Assembly (NCBI RefSeq): GCF_042887685.1
Contig: NZ_JBHVOS010000003.1
Coordinates: forward strand, 62,001 to 126,000
DNA from: Oerskovia sp042887685
GTDB taxonomy: Bacteria; Actinomycetota; Actinomycetes; Actinomycetales; Cellulomonadaceae
Length of the DNA stretch: 64,000 bases
Reading direction: 5' to 3'
Below the pieces are notes generated by a model, which was not told the origin of the DNA, did not search any database, and saw only the letters and a program-made list of their open reading frames with translations. Positions 15,834 through 24,229 of the stretch are shown piece after piece. How positions within the stretch are numbered: the stretch's first letter is position 1; each line of letters begins with the position of its first letter. A program made the position numbers and the translations under genes.

Positions 15834-17067
15834 CGTCGGCTCCTCGGGAGGAGAGACCGGGGGCGAGGTCGGCGTCGAGGGGTGCGTCGTCGTCGGACAG
15901 GTCCTCGGACTCCGCGGCGCGCTGCACCGCGGCCGTGAAGGCCTGGTCGCGCAGCGTGTCCCGGGCGAGGGCCGCCGCGCCGAGCAGCACCGCGTCGGCC
16001 GCGACGGCGCTGGGTTCGACCACGATCGGCAGGATGCCGACCCGTTCGGCGAGGTAGGTCTGGACGCGGCCCAGGACCGCGTCCTCGCGCGCGACGCCCG
16101 CCAGGACGATCTTCTGCGGTTCGAGCAGGAGCGCGACCGACGCGATCAGCACGGCCAGGCGCCCGGCGAGCTCGTCGACGACCGCGACCGCGCGCTCGTC
16201 GCCGTCGGCCGCGAGGTCGAGGACCTCGTGCGGCGCGAGGCCCGCGGGCAGGCCCGCCTCCTTGGCAGACGTCGCGAGCGACGCGGCGCCGATGCTCTCG
16301 GCGCCGAGCGCGCGGCCCGGCTGCGGGAGGAACGCGACCTCGCCGGCCCCGCCCGACGCGCCGCGGTGCAGTTTGCCGTCGATGACGATCCCGGCCCCCA
16401 GCCCGATCCCCAGGCGCAGCAGGACGAACGAGTCGAGCCCCTTGCCAGCGCCCGTGCGCTGCTCGGCGATCGCCGCGAGGTTGACGTCGTTCTCGAGCAC
16501 GACGGGGCAGCCGAGGCCCGTCTCGAGGGCGGCGTGCAGCGTGGGTCCGCCCTTCTCGAGGCCGGGGACGCGGCGCACCATGGCGTGGTCGGCACCCACG
16601 ATCGCCGGGAGCCCGACGACGGCGCACCGGATCGCGACGGACGCGGCGCCCGTGTCGTGGCGCACCGCGGCGACGCAGTGCGCGGCGAGCTTCTCGACAG
16701 CGCTCGCGCGCGCCTCGGGCTCCTTCGCGGACAGCGGCTGCTCGGCGCGGGCCCGGACCCGGCCGACGAGGTCGACCAGCGCGACGCGGACGCGGACGTG
16801 GCCGATGTCGACCGCGAGCGCGTAGCCGTGCTCGGGGTCGACGCGGTACAGCGTGGCCGCGGGGCCGCGTCGGTCGTGGTCGAGACCGGCCTCCTCGACG
16901 AGCCCGTGCTCGACGAAGGTGCGCAGCGCGAGCGCCACGGTGGTCTTGGACAGGCCCGTGGCCGCGACGATCTCGGGGCGTCCGAGCGTGTCGTGGGCGT
17001 CGAGCACCTCGAGGACTGCGCGGGCGTTGATCTCCCGGAGCAGTCGTTGATCTCCTGCAAGAAGCAT
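15817..17067 (-). CDS. ROK-family transcriptional regulator
   Basis: The 416-residue protein has an N-terminal winged helix (residues 10-75, RPEIVAATGLSKTTVALALRTF) and a ROK sugar-kinase-like domain (DIGHVRVRVALVD, VVLENDVNLAAIAEQ, LRLGIGLGAGIVIDGKLHRG). The Cys-rich zinc motif of many ROK proteins is missing: the stretch after GASGGAGE has no cysteines. The regulator is first in the operon and overlaps the deacetylase gene by 17 bases, so it probably controls its own transcription in response to a sugar. The ATG at 17067 has GGAG about ten bases upstream. Confidence 0.9.
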   Translation of the reverse strand: MLLAGDQRLLREINARAVLEVLDAHDTLGRPEIVAATGLSKTTVALALRTFVEHGLVEEAGLDHDRRGPAATLYRVDPEHGYALAVDIGHVRVRVALVDLVGRVRARAEQPLSAKEPEARASAVEKLAAHCVAAVRHDTGAASVAIRCAVVGLPAIVGADHAMVRRVPGLEKGGPTLHAALETGLGCPVVLENDVNLAAIAEQRTGAGKGLDSFVLLRLGIGLGAGIVIDGKLHRGASGGAGEVAFLPQPGRALGAESIGAASLATSAKEAGLPAGLAPHEVLDLAADGDERAVAVVDELAGRLAVLIASVALLLEPQKIVLAGVAREDAVLGRVQTYLAERVGILPIVVEPSAVAADAVLLGAAALARDTLRDQAFTAAVQRAAESEDLSDDDAPLDADLAPGLSSRGADDARTL

Positions 17068-17365
17068 GTCTACCGGTCTCCGTCGACGGTCGTTACCCCT
17101 GGGCACAAGTAGGTCGGAAACCTCCCTACCCGGGCGAGAGTACCCCGCCGGTGTTCACGGCCGCGCGGCGAACCAGCAGGGTTCACCCCGCGCTCCCGGC
17201 ACAGGACGAGGCACAGGACTCGGGGTTGACCCCGAGGGCGAAATGGGGGGAACACCCGATGTCGCCCGGAGCCCCTCCCGCCCTAGCCTCGATGGTGGTG
17301 GGCCCCGCCGGGGGGGTGGGGCCCCCACCACCACTTGCCTCGGACACGACGAACAGGGGATCGAC
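17068..17365. promoter_or_regulatory. Divergent promoter region between ROK operon and DUF4097 lipoprotein
   Basis: About 300 bases without a gene separate the divergent starts at 17067 and 17366. The part near the ROK gene (17085-17140) is the least GC-rich and is the likely site of its promoter and operator. A near-palindrome of GGTGGTGGGCCCC and its complement (about 17293-17334) lies close to the lipoprotein start. No convincing -35/-10 pair was identified. Confidence 0.4.
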
Positions 17366-18100
17366 ATGCGGACCACACACCGGCGACTGGTGACGGCGGG
17401 CCTGGTCGCCGTCACGGCGGTCACGCTCGGGGCGTGCGGGTTCGGGCCGCGATCGATCGCGACCGACACCTACACGGTCACCGACGAGATCACGTCGGTG
17501 CGTCTCGACCTCAGCGCCGGGTCAGTCGCGCTGCGCGGGGACGCGGCGGCGACCGAGGTCGGCATCGAGCGCACGGTCGACTACTCGGGCACCTACCCCG
17601 AGCAGGAGACGCACCGCGTCGAGGACGGCGTCCTGGTCCTGTCGGGGTGCGGCCGGCACTGCTCGGCGAGCTACTCGATCGACCTGCCCGCCGGGCTGCC
17701 CGTCACGGGCGGGACCGAGCACGGCAGCATCGACCTGACCGCGACCGGCGCGGTCGACGTCGAGACGTCCAACGGGTCCATCACCCTCACCGGGATCGAC
17801 GACGGGATCGTCGCGAGGACCTCGAACGGCAAGGTCACGGGAACCCGGCTCGGCGGCACCGGCGGCGTCGACGCCGAGACGTCCAACGGCTCGGTCGAGC
17901 TGACCCTCACGACCCCGCAGGACGTCCGGGCGACGACCGACAACGGCAAGGTCCAGGTCACGGTCCCCGACGGCAGCTACCGGGTGCGCGCCGAGACCGA
18001 CCTGGGAGGCACCGACGTCACGGTCCCGCACGACCCCGACGGCGAGTTCGCGATCGACGCGTCCTCGTCCAACGGGCGGGTCACGGTCTCGCGGGGCTGA
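17366..18100 (+). CDS. DUF4097 beta-repeat lipoprotein
   Basis: The 244-residue precursor has a lipobox VTLGAC, with Cys24 as the lipid-attachment residue. The rest is a right-handed beta-structure with repeated short strands: DVETSNGSITLTGI, VARTSNGKVTGTRL, DAETSNGSVELTL, ATTDNGKVQVTV. The recurring TSNG or TDNG turns are typical of DUF4097, often seen in adhesin-like or envelope-stress genes. GGGGA lies six bases before the ATG. The function is unknown and it appears monocistronic. Confidence 0.85.
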   Translation: MRTTHRRLVTAGLVAVTAVTLGACGFGPRSIATDTYTVTDEITSVRLDLSAGSVALRGDAAATEVGIERTVDYSGTYPEQETHRVEDGVLVLSGCGRHCSASYSIDLPAGLPVTGGTEHGSIDLTATGAVDVETSNGSITLTGIDDGIVARTSNGKVTGTRLGGTGGVDAETSNGSVELTLTTPQDVRATTDNGKVQVTVPDGSYRVRAETDLGGTDVTVPHDPDGEFAIDASSSNGRVTVSRG

Positions 18101-18106
18101 GACCCG

Positions 18107-18577
18107 TCAGAGCGGGCCCAGGACGTCGCGGGCGTCCGCGTCGAGCGCGAGCGTGTCGAGCACGGTGAGCAGCACGCGTTCCTCGTAGCGGAAGTGGGAC
18201 TCCATGATCGCGGCGATCCCCTCGAGGTGACGGTCGAGCTCGCCCGGTGGCGCGGACCGGCCGACCGCGTCCGCGAGCCCGCTCACGAGGTGCGCGATCA
18301 TCGAGTGGTCCTGCCTCAGGTTCCGCAGCGTCCCGACGAGCTCGGGGTGCGCGGCGGCGATCGCGGGGAACAGCTCGCGGTCCTCGCCCTCGTGGTGTCC
18401 CGTCAGGGCCGTGCAGAATCCGTGGCAGAACAGCAGCAGGTCCCGGGTCGCAGGTCCGGTGGGCGCTCCGTCGTCGAGCGCGGTCCGGGTGACGCGCAGC
18501 GCCTCGCGCAGCCGTTCGTGCACGGCGCGCAGCTCGTGGCTCCAGGCGACGAGCCTGGTCTTCTCGCCCTCAGTCAC
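18107..18577 (-). CDS. Hemerythrin-like HHE-domain protein
   Basis: A 156-residue, all-helical protein with the conserved residues of hemerythrin HHE domains: FCHGFCTALTGHHEGEDRELFP, then RQDHSMIAHL and ESHFRYEERVLL. The His and Glu residues should bind a di-iron centre that senses or carries oxygen, or reacts with nitric oxide. The start is GTG at 18577 without an obvious Shine-Dalgarno sequence. It converges with the DUF4097 lipoprotein gene with six bases between stops. Confidence 0.9.
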   Translation of the reverse strand: MTEGEKTRLVAWSHELRAVHERLREALRVTRTALDDGAPTGPATRDLLLFCHGFCTALTGHHEGEDRELFPAIAAAHPELVGTLRNLRQDHSMIAHLVSGLADAVGRSAPPGELDRHLEGIAAIMESHFRYEERVLLTVLDTLALDADARDVLGPL

Positions 18578-18697
18578 GCGAGGGCGAAGGGGTCGACGTG
18601 GTCATCGTCGTGCTCCTTCGTGTCCGGCGCCTCCATGCCTGGCACGGTCTGCCACCGGCACGCGACGCTGCGCAGACCCTACCGGACCCGTCGCGCG

Positions 18698-18721
18698 CGG
18701 GTGCGCGGCGCCGTCGGGCAC
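18698..18721. repeat. Dispersed 24-bp intergenic element, copy A
   Basis: The 24 bases ending GCGCCGTCGGGCAC are identical to the complement of 30748-30771 and match 32481-32504 at 22 of 24 positions. All three lie between genes. This copy lies in the 178-base space between two minus-strand genes, which otherwise holds nothing recognisable. Confidence 0.8.
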
Positions 18722-18755
18722 CGTGGCCCTTGCCGTTCGCCCCCGGTGCACCGCC

Positions 18756-19412
18756 TCAGCCCCGCGCGACCCAGGCGGGGCGCCGCGCGTCGTCGACACG
18801 CACGACCACGTCGGCCGTCCGCTCGGGCGCGACCTCGGCCCGGTACCGCTCGTACGCGGGCAGCGTCCAGGCCTCGGCGGGCGATGTGCGCCGTGCCAGC
18901 GTCGCGTCCTGGAGGGCGAGGTGGACGGTCAGGTCGACGTCGAGCCCGCGCCCGGACGACAGGGACCCGTCGAGCAGCACGACGAGCCCCGGTGGCGCCT
19001 CGACGTAGTCGGCGCGCGTCGAGCGCGAGGTCACGGGGTCGCGCAGGCTCGGCAGGTAGCGCCCGTCCCCACCCGGCCCGACGGCGGCGAGCACCTCCCG
19101 GTTCAGCGCCCCCACGTCGATCCACCCGTCGAGCAACGAGTCCGGGTCCTCGTGCCCGTGCTCGAGCCGCAACGACGCGGGCCGCAGGAAGTCCCGCACG
19201 CTGACGCGCGCCGTCGGGCGACCTGCGACGCGCAGGGATTCGACGAGCGCGTCGGCGAGGTGCTCCGGGCGGGTCGAGGGATGGCCGTCGACGAGGACCC
19301 TCGTCGCCGTCCCGTCATCACGCGAACGCTCGACGACGAGCGCGGCCACCCGTGCGACGAGGACCTCCTGGCTGACCGGCTCGACACGCACCGGGCCAGG
19401 ATGCCACGGCAC
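18756..19412 (-). CDS. Uridine-kinase-like protein lacking a canonical P-loop
   Basis: The 218-residue protein has the general layout of actinobacterial uridine kinase-like proteins. A strand RVLVDGHP comes first, then SVRDFLRPASLRLEHGHEDPDSLLDGWIDVGALNREV, a conserved DPVTSRSTR, VVLLDGSLSS and ALQDATLARRTSPAEAWTLPAYERYR. Where these enzymes carry the ATP-binding GxxGxGK(S/T) after the first strand, this protein reads VDGHPSTRPEH, so it probably does not bind ATP normally. The start is a GTG at 19412 or 19391; neither has a good Shine-Dalgarno site. It may be a degenerate kinase with another role. Confidence 0.6.
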   Translation of the reverse strand: MPWHPGPVRVEPVSQEVLVARVAALVVERSRDDGTATRVLVDGHPSTRPEHLADALVESLRVAGRPTARVSVRDFLRPASLRLEHGHEDPDSLLDGWIDVGALNREVLAAVGPGGDGRYLPSLRDPVTSRSTRADYVEAPPGLVVLLDGSLSSGRGLDVDLTVHLALQDATLARRTSPAEAWTLPAYERYRAEVAPERTADVVVRVDDARRPAWVARG

Positions 19413-19526
19413 CCAGCGACGAGGGACCGACCGCGTGTCACTCGACGACGGGCACGGTGGGGAACTCCGGCGAGCTCGGGAGCCGCGAAGGGACCCACAG
19501 CGACCTCCGCGCCCGAGGCGCGCGGC

Positions 19527-19739
19527 TCAGCCGCGCGCGGGCGGGTCCCCGAGGAGCGCCTCGACCCAGCGGACGGACAGGTGGCCGACCGCCGCGATCT
19601 CGTCCGGCAACGCTCCCTCGTGCGCCGCGGCCCGTACGACCGCGGCCACGCGTTCGAGCTCCCCCGGGCCCGGCACCCCCGGCAGGTCGGCCGCGAGGGC
19701 GGACAGACGGTCGAGCGCGGTCGTCGGAGGCGTGTCCAC
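19527..19739 (-). CDS. Small hypothetical protein
   Basis: A 70-residue protein, likely all helical (LDRLSALAADLPGVPGPGELERVAAVVRAAAHEG), ending LSVRWVEALLGDPPARG. It is divergent from the VOC-domain gene with about 90 bases between starts. The GTG at 19739 is a guess; no ribosome-binding site is evident and the frame is open further upstream to 19871. No family was recognised. Confidence 0.45.
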   Translation of the reverse strand: MDTPPTTALDRLSALAADLPGVPGPGELERVAAVVRAAAHEGALPDEIAAVGHLSVRWVEALLGDPPARG

Positions 19740-19830
19740 GGCAGGAACGTACCAAGACGGCACGAATTGCGGGTCGTTCGCGCGCGACGCACGGTGAGAG
19801 CCTGTCCACCGCTCCCAGGAGGCGTCCACG

Positions 19831-20247
19831 ATGACCACGTTCCCGACGATCCGGCAGGTCGTGCTCGACACGACCGACGCCCGCGGCCTCGCCGAGTTCT
19901 ACCGGGCACTGTTCGGCCTGGAGTACCGCGCGGGCGACGAGGCGCCCGCGACCGGTGAGCCCGACCCGGACGGCGCCGACTGGCTCGTCCTGCGCTCGCC
20001 GGGCGGGGTGCCGCTCGCGTTCCAGCAGGTCGAGCACCTGTCGCCGTCCACCTGGCCCGACCCGGCCGTCCCGCAGCAGGTCCACCTCGACTGCACGGTC
20101 CCCGACCGGGAGGCCCTCGACGCCCAGCACGAGCGCGCCCTGGCCCTCGGCGCCCGCCTGCTCCGGGACCGGTCCGACGACCCCGACGAACCCCTGCGCG
20201 TCTACGCGGACCCGTCAGGCCACCCGTTCTGCCTCTTCGTGGGCTGA
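19831..20247 (+). CDS. VOC-family protein (glyoxalase-like)
   Basis: The 138-residue protein has the vicinal-oxygen-chelate fold: an opening RQVVLDTTDARGLAEFYRALFGLEY, a central QVHLDCTVPD strand with a possible metal-binding His, and the closing VYADPSGHPFCLFVG. This subgroup (Glyoxalase_6) is common in actinobacteria as single-domain proteins of unknown substrate. AGGAGG lies eight bases before the ATG. It seems monocistronic. Confidence 0.9.
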   Translation: MTTFPTIRQVVLDTTDARGLAEFYRALFGLEYRAGDEAPATGEPDPDGADWLVLRSPGGVPLAFQQVEHLSPSTWPDPAVPQQVHLDCTVPDREALDAQHERALALGARLLRDRSDDPDEPLRVYADPSGHPFCLFVG

Positions 20248-20303
20248 CCTCCCGTCGCGTGCACGACCAGGCCGCCTCTCCGCGGCCCGCGCCGGGAGTG
20301 CCG

Positions 20304-20606
20304 TCAGAGCTCCTCCACGTCGATCAGCCACTGCGCGACGGTCCGGTCCTCGATCGTCATCCGGTACGTCCGCCCCGGGTCGATCGCGTCGTCCAGCCGG
20401 CTCTGGCGTTTCTCGTCGACCCCGAGCAGACCGCAGGACGTCCGGACGTCGTAGTAGGTCCTGGAACGGTTCGTGTGCGGGGCCACGTCGCTCTCGACGA
20501 GGCAGGTCCGCTCGGTCGTCGTCCAGCTCGCGACCCAGACGACGACCGGCGTCGCGACGACGACGGCCGCGACCGTCCACCCGACCACGACCTTGGGGAT
20601 GCGCAT
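20304..20606 (-). CDS. Small single-pass membrane protein of unknown function
   Basis: A 100-residue protein with an N-terminal transmembrane helix (VVVGWTVAAVVVATPVVVWVASW) and an outside domain with two cysteines (TCLVESD and RTSCGLLG) that could form a disulfide. It ends with RTVAQWLIDVEEL. No family was recognised. The ATG at 20606 is the only start that keeps the membrane helix. It converges with the VOC gene. Confidence 0.6.
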   Translation of the reverse strand: MRIPKVVVGWTVAAVVVATPVVVWVASWTTTERTCLVESDVAPHTNRSRTYYDVRTSCGLLGVDEKRQSRLDDAIDPGRTYRMTIEDRTVAQWLIDVEEL

Positions 20607-20661
20607 GGCGTGGACGATACCGGGGCGCGGCCCGTCGTCGGGCAGCAGGGCCGTGCGACGC

Positions 20662-20952
20662 TCAGGCGGGCTTGGTCGCCTTGCCGTCCAGCCACAGGGT
20701 GTCGGACTCGTCGCGGTGCGTGCCCGTCGAGCCGACGTGCTTGCTGTCGATCGTCGGGCCCTTCTTGATCACGTGGACGATAGCCATCGCGTGACCGCGA
20801 CCGAGGCCGTAGTCCTCCTTGAGCCACTCGACGATCACGCCGGCCTTCACCGCCGGGTCGTCGTAGCCCTTCTCCTGCGCGATCGTCACGAGCTGGCGCG
20901 GGGTGAGGCCGGTCTTGTCCTCGACGGCGTCCAGGTAGGCCTGGAATGACAT
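20662..20952 (-). CDS. DUF4287-domain protein
   Basis: The 96-residue protein matches the DUF4287 pattern: MSFQAYLDAVEDKTGLTPRQ, a helical middle (VIVEWLKEDYGLGRGHAMAIVHVIKKG) and a short basic tail. These small proteins sometimes precede DUF5655 in longer proteins; the role is unknown. GAGGAG lies five bases before the ATG at 20952. A hydrolase gene ends upstream, 61 bases away. Confidence 0.85.
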   Translation of the reverse strand: MSFQAYLDAVEDKTGLTPRQLVTIAQEKGYDDPAVKAGVIVEWLKEDYGLGRGHAMAIVHVIKKGPTIDSKHVGSTGTHRDESDTLWLDGKATKPA

Positions 20953-21012
20953 GGTGCTCCTCGTTTCGGGTGGTTCGGACTGGGTACCGGGCCTGCCGGC
21001 CCGGGTGAGGCT

Positions 21013-21858
21013 TCACGAGGTGCCGAGCACCGTGCGCAGACGCTGGGCGAAGGCCGACGGGTCGTCGACGAAACCCGTGTGGTCGCCCGGGAAGAGCGTG
21101 GTCGTGGTGCCGAGCAGGGCCGCGAGCGCCGACGACGTCCGGTCGCAGAGCTGACCCGTCGAGTCCTCGCCGACCCCGACGACGACGCGGACGGGAGAGG
21201 CGCGCAGCGCCTCGACGTCGGGCTCGAAGAGCGTGGTCCCCAGGAGGTCGTGCGCGAACCAGAAACGTTCGTCCGCGACCTGCTGCGGGTCGCGCTCGCC
21301 ACCGAACATCTGCTCGACCATCCCCTCCGGGACGTCGATGTCCCCGACCGCGAAGAACTTGCGCCAGGCGCCGACGACGTCGCCCGCCCGGTGGTCGTCC
21401 ACGAGCTCGCGGGTCGCGGCGTGGAGCCGCTCACGGTCCGGCATGAGGGCGTCGAGCGGCGGCTCGTGCGCGACGACCCTCCGGACCAGGGCGGGCCGCG
21501 ACTGGGCGAGAGCGAGAGCGGTCACGGCCCCGCCGCTCGACCCGAAGACGGTCGCGGGACCCGCGTCGAGGTGGGCCAGGAGCCGCGCGAGGTCGTCGGC
21601 CCGGACCTCCGGCGGCGTGTCCTGCTCCGGGTCGTCGACCGTGCTGCGGTGGATGCCGCGCGGGTCGGTCGTCAGGACCGTGTGGTCGGCCGCGAGCAGG
21701 TCGGCGAGCGGCGCGAACGCGTCGGCGTCCATGGGGGCGCCGACCAGCACCACGAGCGGCCCCTGGCCCCTGACCTCGTGGTGGAGCGTGGCGCCCGGGA
21801 CCCGCAGCGTCCGGGCGGTCGCAGGGACGGTCGCGGGGACGGTCGGGGTGTCGGTCAC
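21013..21858 (-). CDS. Alpha/beta-fold hydrolase
   Basis: A 281-residue protein with the nucleophile elbow GSSGGA (Ser as nucleophile), an oxyanion-hole region LVVLVGAPMDADAF after strand 3, and a late catalytic His in FPGDHTGFVDDP. The lid contains GMVEQMFGGERDPQQVADERFWFAHDLLG. The substrate cannot be predicted. The start is GTG at 21858 with GGAGG about six bases upstream. It may be co-transcribed with the DUF4386 gene upstream. Confidence 0.88.
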   Translation of the reverse strand: MTDTPTVPATVPATARTLRVPGATLHHEVRGQGPLVVLVGAPMDADAFAPLADLLAADHTVLTTDPRGIHRSTVDDPEQDTPPEVRADDLARLLAHLDAGPATVFGSSGGAVTALALAQSRPALVRRVVAHEPPLDALMPDRERLHAATRELVDDHRAGDVVGAWRKFFAVGDIDVPEGMVEQMFGGERDPQQVADERFWFAHDLLGTTLFEPDVEALRASPVRVVVGVGEDSTGQLCDRTSSALAALLGTTTTLFPGDHTGFVDDPSAFAQRLRTVLGTS

Positions 21859-21921
21859 GGGAACCTCCGGGGGTGCGCAGGACGGGTGGTCGAGGGGGTG
21901 GACCTGCCGGACGGCCGGAAC

Positions 21922-22638
21922 TCATCGGTGCGTCGCGCCGGGGCTCACGGCCCTCGCCTCCGCACCCCGCCGCCCGAGCCCGACCGCGATCAGCCAGACC
22001 CCGAGGAACACCTCGAACAGGCCCGCCGGGGCGGCGAGCACGAGGCCCGCACCCGCGACCCCGAGGAGCTCGAGCGCAGAGCCGAGAGCGAAGAGCGCGT
22101 AGCCCACGGTCCCCCAGAGCGCGACGCCGCGCGGAAGCAGCGCCGCCCGGAGCAGGGTCACGCACAGGACCACGCTGCCCGCCCCGAGCGTCGCCATCCC
22201 CAGCGCGTACGCCGCGTCGTCCAGGGCGACGAGCACCCCGCCCACGAGCGGGTCCCCCTGCGCGGCAGCCTGCGCCCAGAGCGCCGCCCCGCCGACGGCG
22301 AGCAGGACGGCCTCGACGATCCGGGCCGCGAGGTACGCCGTCGCCGCGACGGGGCTGCGGCGCGAGAGGACGGGGACGAAGAGGATGCCGATGGCCAGGA
22401 CCGCGAGGGAGTTCACGAGGATCAGGACCACGCCGGTCCCGAGGGGGCCACTACCTGCCGGGCCTCCCTCGGACACGGCGGTCCCCGAGGCGAGCAGGCT
22501 CCCTGTGCCGTAGAGGGCGAAGGCGGACAGGAACAGGATGCCGATCGTGGTGGTCGTGCGCCGGTCGGTCGCGGCGCTGTCGGTCACGGCGCTTCTGGTC
22601 GCGGCGCTGGCGGTCACGCTGGTGCGGTGCTCGGACAT
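21922..22638 (-). CDS. DUF4386-type integral membrane protein
   Basis: A 238-residue protein with about six hydrophobic segments, beginning after a Ser/Thr/Ala-rich N-terminus. DUF4386 features include LVNSLAVLAIGILFVPVL and the conserved GLFEVFLGVWLIAVGL helix. GGAGG lies five bases before the ATG at 22638. It is divergent from a TetR regulator gene with only 71 bases between starts, and two operator-like direct repeats sit in that gap, so it is the probable repression target. Confidence 0.8.
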   Translation of the reverse strand: MSEHRTSVTASAATRSAVTDSAATDRRTTTTIGILFLSAFALYGTGSLLASGTAVSEGGPAGSGPLGTGVVLILVNSLAVLAIGILFVPVLSRRSPVAATAYLAARIVEAVLLAVGGAALWAQAAAQGDPLVGGVLVALDDAAYALGMATLGAGSVVLCVTLLRAALLPRGVALWGTVGYALFALGSALELLGVAGAGLVLAAPAGLFEVFLGVWLIAVGLGRRGAEARAVSPGATHR

Positions 22639-22656
22639 GGCGTCCTCCAGGGCAGA

Positions 22657-22702
22657 CATACGGTGTAAGGCTGGATTTCCGACGCTACCATACGCTGTAA
22701 GG
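22657..22702. promoter_or_regulatory. Two direct-repeat operator sites for the TetR regulator
   Basis: CATACGGTGTAAGG (22657-22670) and CATACGCTGTAAGG (22689-22702) differ by one base and start 32 bases apart, about three helical turns. Each contains TACGSTGTA, a near-palindrome of the size bound by TetR half-dimers. They lie between the divergent DUF4386 and TetR genes, so the regulator probably controls both. Confidence 0.7.
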
Positions 22703-22709
22703 TGACTCC

Positions 22710-23363
22710 ATGGCCCGAGCCCCGCTGACCCGAGAGAACGCCCTGCGTGCCGCTGTCCGGATCGCCGACGAGTCCGGCCTGGACGCCCTGAGCATGCGCA
22801 GGCTGGCCACGACGCTCGGCGTCGAGGCCATGTCGCTCTACCACCACGTCCGCAACAAGGGCGAGATCCTCGACGGCATGGTCGACCTCGTGATCGGGGA
22901 GATCGCCTCCCCGCCACCGGCGACGGGCTGGCGCACAGGGCTCGAGGAGGTCGCCCGCTCGACCCGGACCGCACTCGCACGTCACCCCTGGGCGACGGCC
23001 CTGCTCGACTCCCGGTCCACGCCGGGTCCGGCGCGCCTGGCCCACCTCGACGCCATGATCGGCGCGCTGCGCCGCGACGGGTTCACGGTCGCCGCGACCG
23101 GACACGCGCTCGCCCTCTTCGACAGCTACGTGCGCGGCTTCGCCCTCCAGGAGCAGGCGCTGCCCGTCCCGGCCGACGGCGGCATCGCCGACGTCGCGAC
23201 CGACATCATGGCCCAGCAGGAGTCGATGGCGACGTCGTTCCCGCACCTCACGGAGATGGCGACCGAGCTGGTGCTCCGGCCCGGGTACGCGTTCGGCGAC
23301 GAGTTCGAGGTGGGCCTCGCCGTCGTGCTCGACGGGATCGCGGGCTTCGCACCGCAGGCCTGA
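22710..23363 (+). CDS. TetR-family regulator (TetR_C_1 type)
   Basis: The 217-residue protein opens with a TetR HTH: LRAAVRIADESGLDALSMRRLATTLGVEAMSLYHHVRNKGEIL. The C-terminal ligand domain resembles that of the tetracycline repressor group (DAMIGALRRDGFTVAATGHALALFDSYVRGFALQEQA). It is divergent from a membrane-protein gene and is preceded by paired operator-like repeats. The ligand is unknown. The ATG at 22710 comes seven bases after TAAGG of the second repeat, so repressor binding there would also block its own ribosome-binding site region. Confidence 0.92.
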   Translation: MARAPLTRENALRAAVRIADESGLDALSMRRLATTLGVEAMSLYHHVRNKGEILDGMVDLVIGEIASPPPATGWRTGLEEVARSTRTALARHPWATALLDSRSTPGPARLAHLDAMIGALRRDGFTVAATGHALALFDSYVRGFALQEQALPVPADGGIADVATDIMAQQESMATSFPHLTEMATELVLRPGYAFGDEFEVGLAVVLDGIAGFAPQA

Positions 23364-23441
23364 CCCCGCAGCCGGGCCGACGGACCGCCGCGCCGGGCCG
23401 GAGCCACGGCCCCACGGTCCCGCGCCCGCAGGCGCCGCGAC

Positions 23442-24056
23442 CTACCGCCCGAGCAGCGTGTCGATCTCGGCCATCTCGGCCGTCTGCACGTCGACCATGA
23501 CCTGCGCGAGGTCACGGAGCTCGGCGTGCCCGCCGCCCTCGATCTCGCCCTGCGTCATCGCGATCGCGCCCTCGTGGTGCGAGTGCATGAGCTCGAGGAA
23601 CGTCCTCTCGGCCGCGGCCACGGCGCTCGCGTCGCCCGTGCTCGCGTCCGCGAGACGCTCGAGGGACCCCATCTGGTCGCTCGTGAGCATGCCGTTCGCG
23701 ACGTGCACGGAGTGCATCTGCATGAGGTCGTCGAGCCCCCAGGCGTCGGCCCAGCCGACCATGGTCCCGATCTCCTCGGCCTGCCCGTCGAGGATCCGCT
23801 GCGCGAGGTCGCGCGTCGGAGCGCTCACGCCGTCGACGGCCAGGATGATCTCGCTCATCTCGACGGCCTGCTCGTGGTGCGGGGTCATCATCGCGACGAA
23901 GTGCGTGTCGACGTCGTTGACCTCCGCCGGAGCCTCCGCCGGGCTGCTCGCGGCGGACGCGCTCCCGTCCCCCGAGGAGGACCCGCTCCCTGCCGAGCAG
24001 CCCGCGAGGGCGGCGGTCAGGACGAGCGCGGTGAGGGCGACGGGCAGCTTCTTCAT
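23442..24056 (-). CDS. DUF305 lipoprotein
   Basis: The 204-residue precursor has a lipobox ALAGC (Cys20) and a Ser/Ala/Gly linker. The DUF305 domain follows, with the paired His-His motifs MMTPHHEQAVEMSEIIL and LMHSHHEGAIAMTQGEI. A Met-rich stretch between them (LMQMHSVHVANGMLTSDQM) suggests binding of a soft metal such as copper, as reported for some DUF305 proteins. A second DUF305 gene lies at about 42 kb. The ATG at 24056 follows GGAG. Confidence 0.9.
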   Translation of the reverse strand: MKKLPVALTALVLTAALAGCSAGSGSSSGDGSASAASSPAEAPAEVNDVDTHFVAMMTPHHEQAVEMSEIILAVDGVSAPTRDLAQRILDGQAEEIGTMVGWADAWGLDDLMQMHSVHVANGMLTSDQMGSLERLADASTGDASAVAAAERTFLELMHSHHEGAIAMTQGEIEGGGHAELRDLAQVMVDVQTAEMAEIDTLLGR

Positions 24057-24187
24057 GAGGACTCCGGTGTGTCTCGGGATCGCCGGGGCACGCGGGCGCC
24101 GGTGCCGGCGAGCGTCCGACCAGCGTAGATGCGGAGCCTGGGAGCCGGCTGTGCACGAGCCTCGGGCCAGAGCCTGCCCCGAACCGA

Positions 24188-24229
24188 CCGGGCCCGACGG
24201 CGGCACGTGCGCGACGTCGTCGGGCCCGG
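24188..24229. repeat. GCCCGACG hairpin between divergent genes
   Basis: A perfect 12-bp stem (24188-24199 with 24218-24229, arm CCGGGCCCGACG) and an 18-base loop lie in the 287-base interval between the divergent DUF305 and reductase-like genes. The core belongs to the GCGCCGTCGGGC family, but here no gene 3' end faces it, so it is not a simple terminator. Nothing else is recognised in the interval. Confidence 0.6.
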
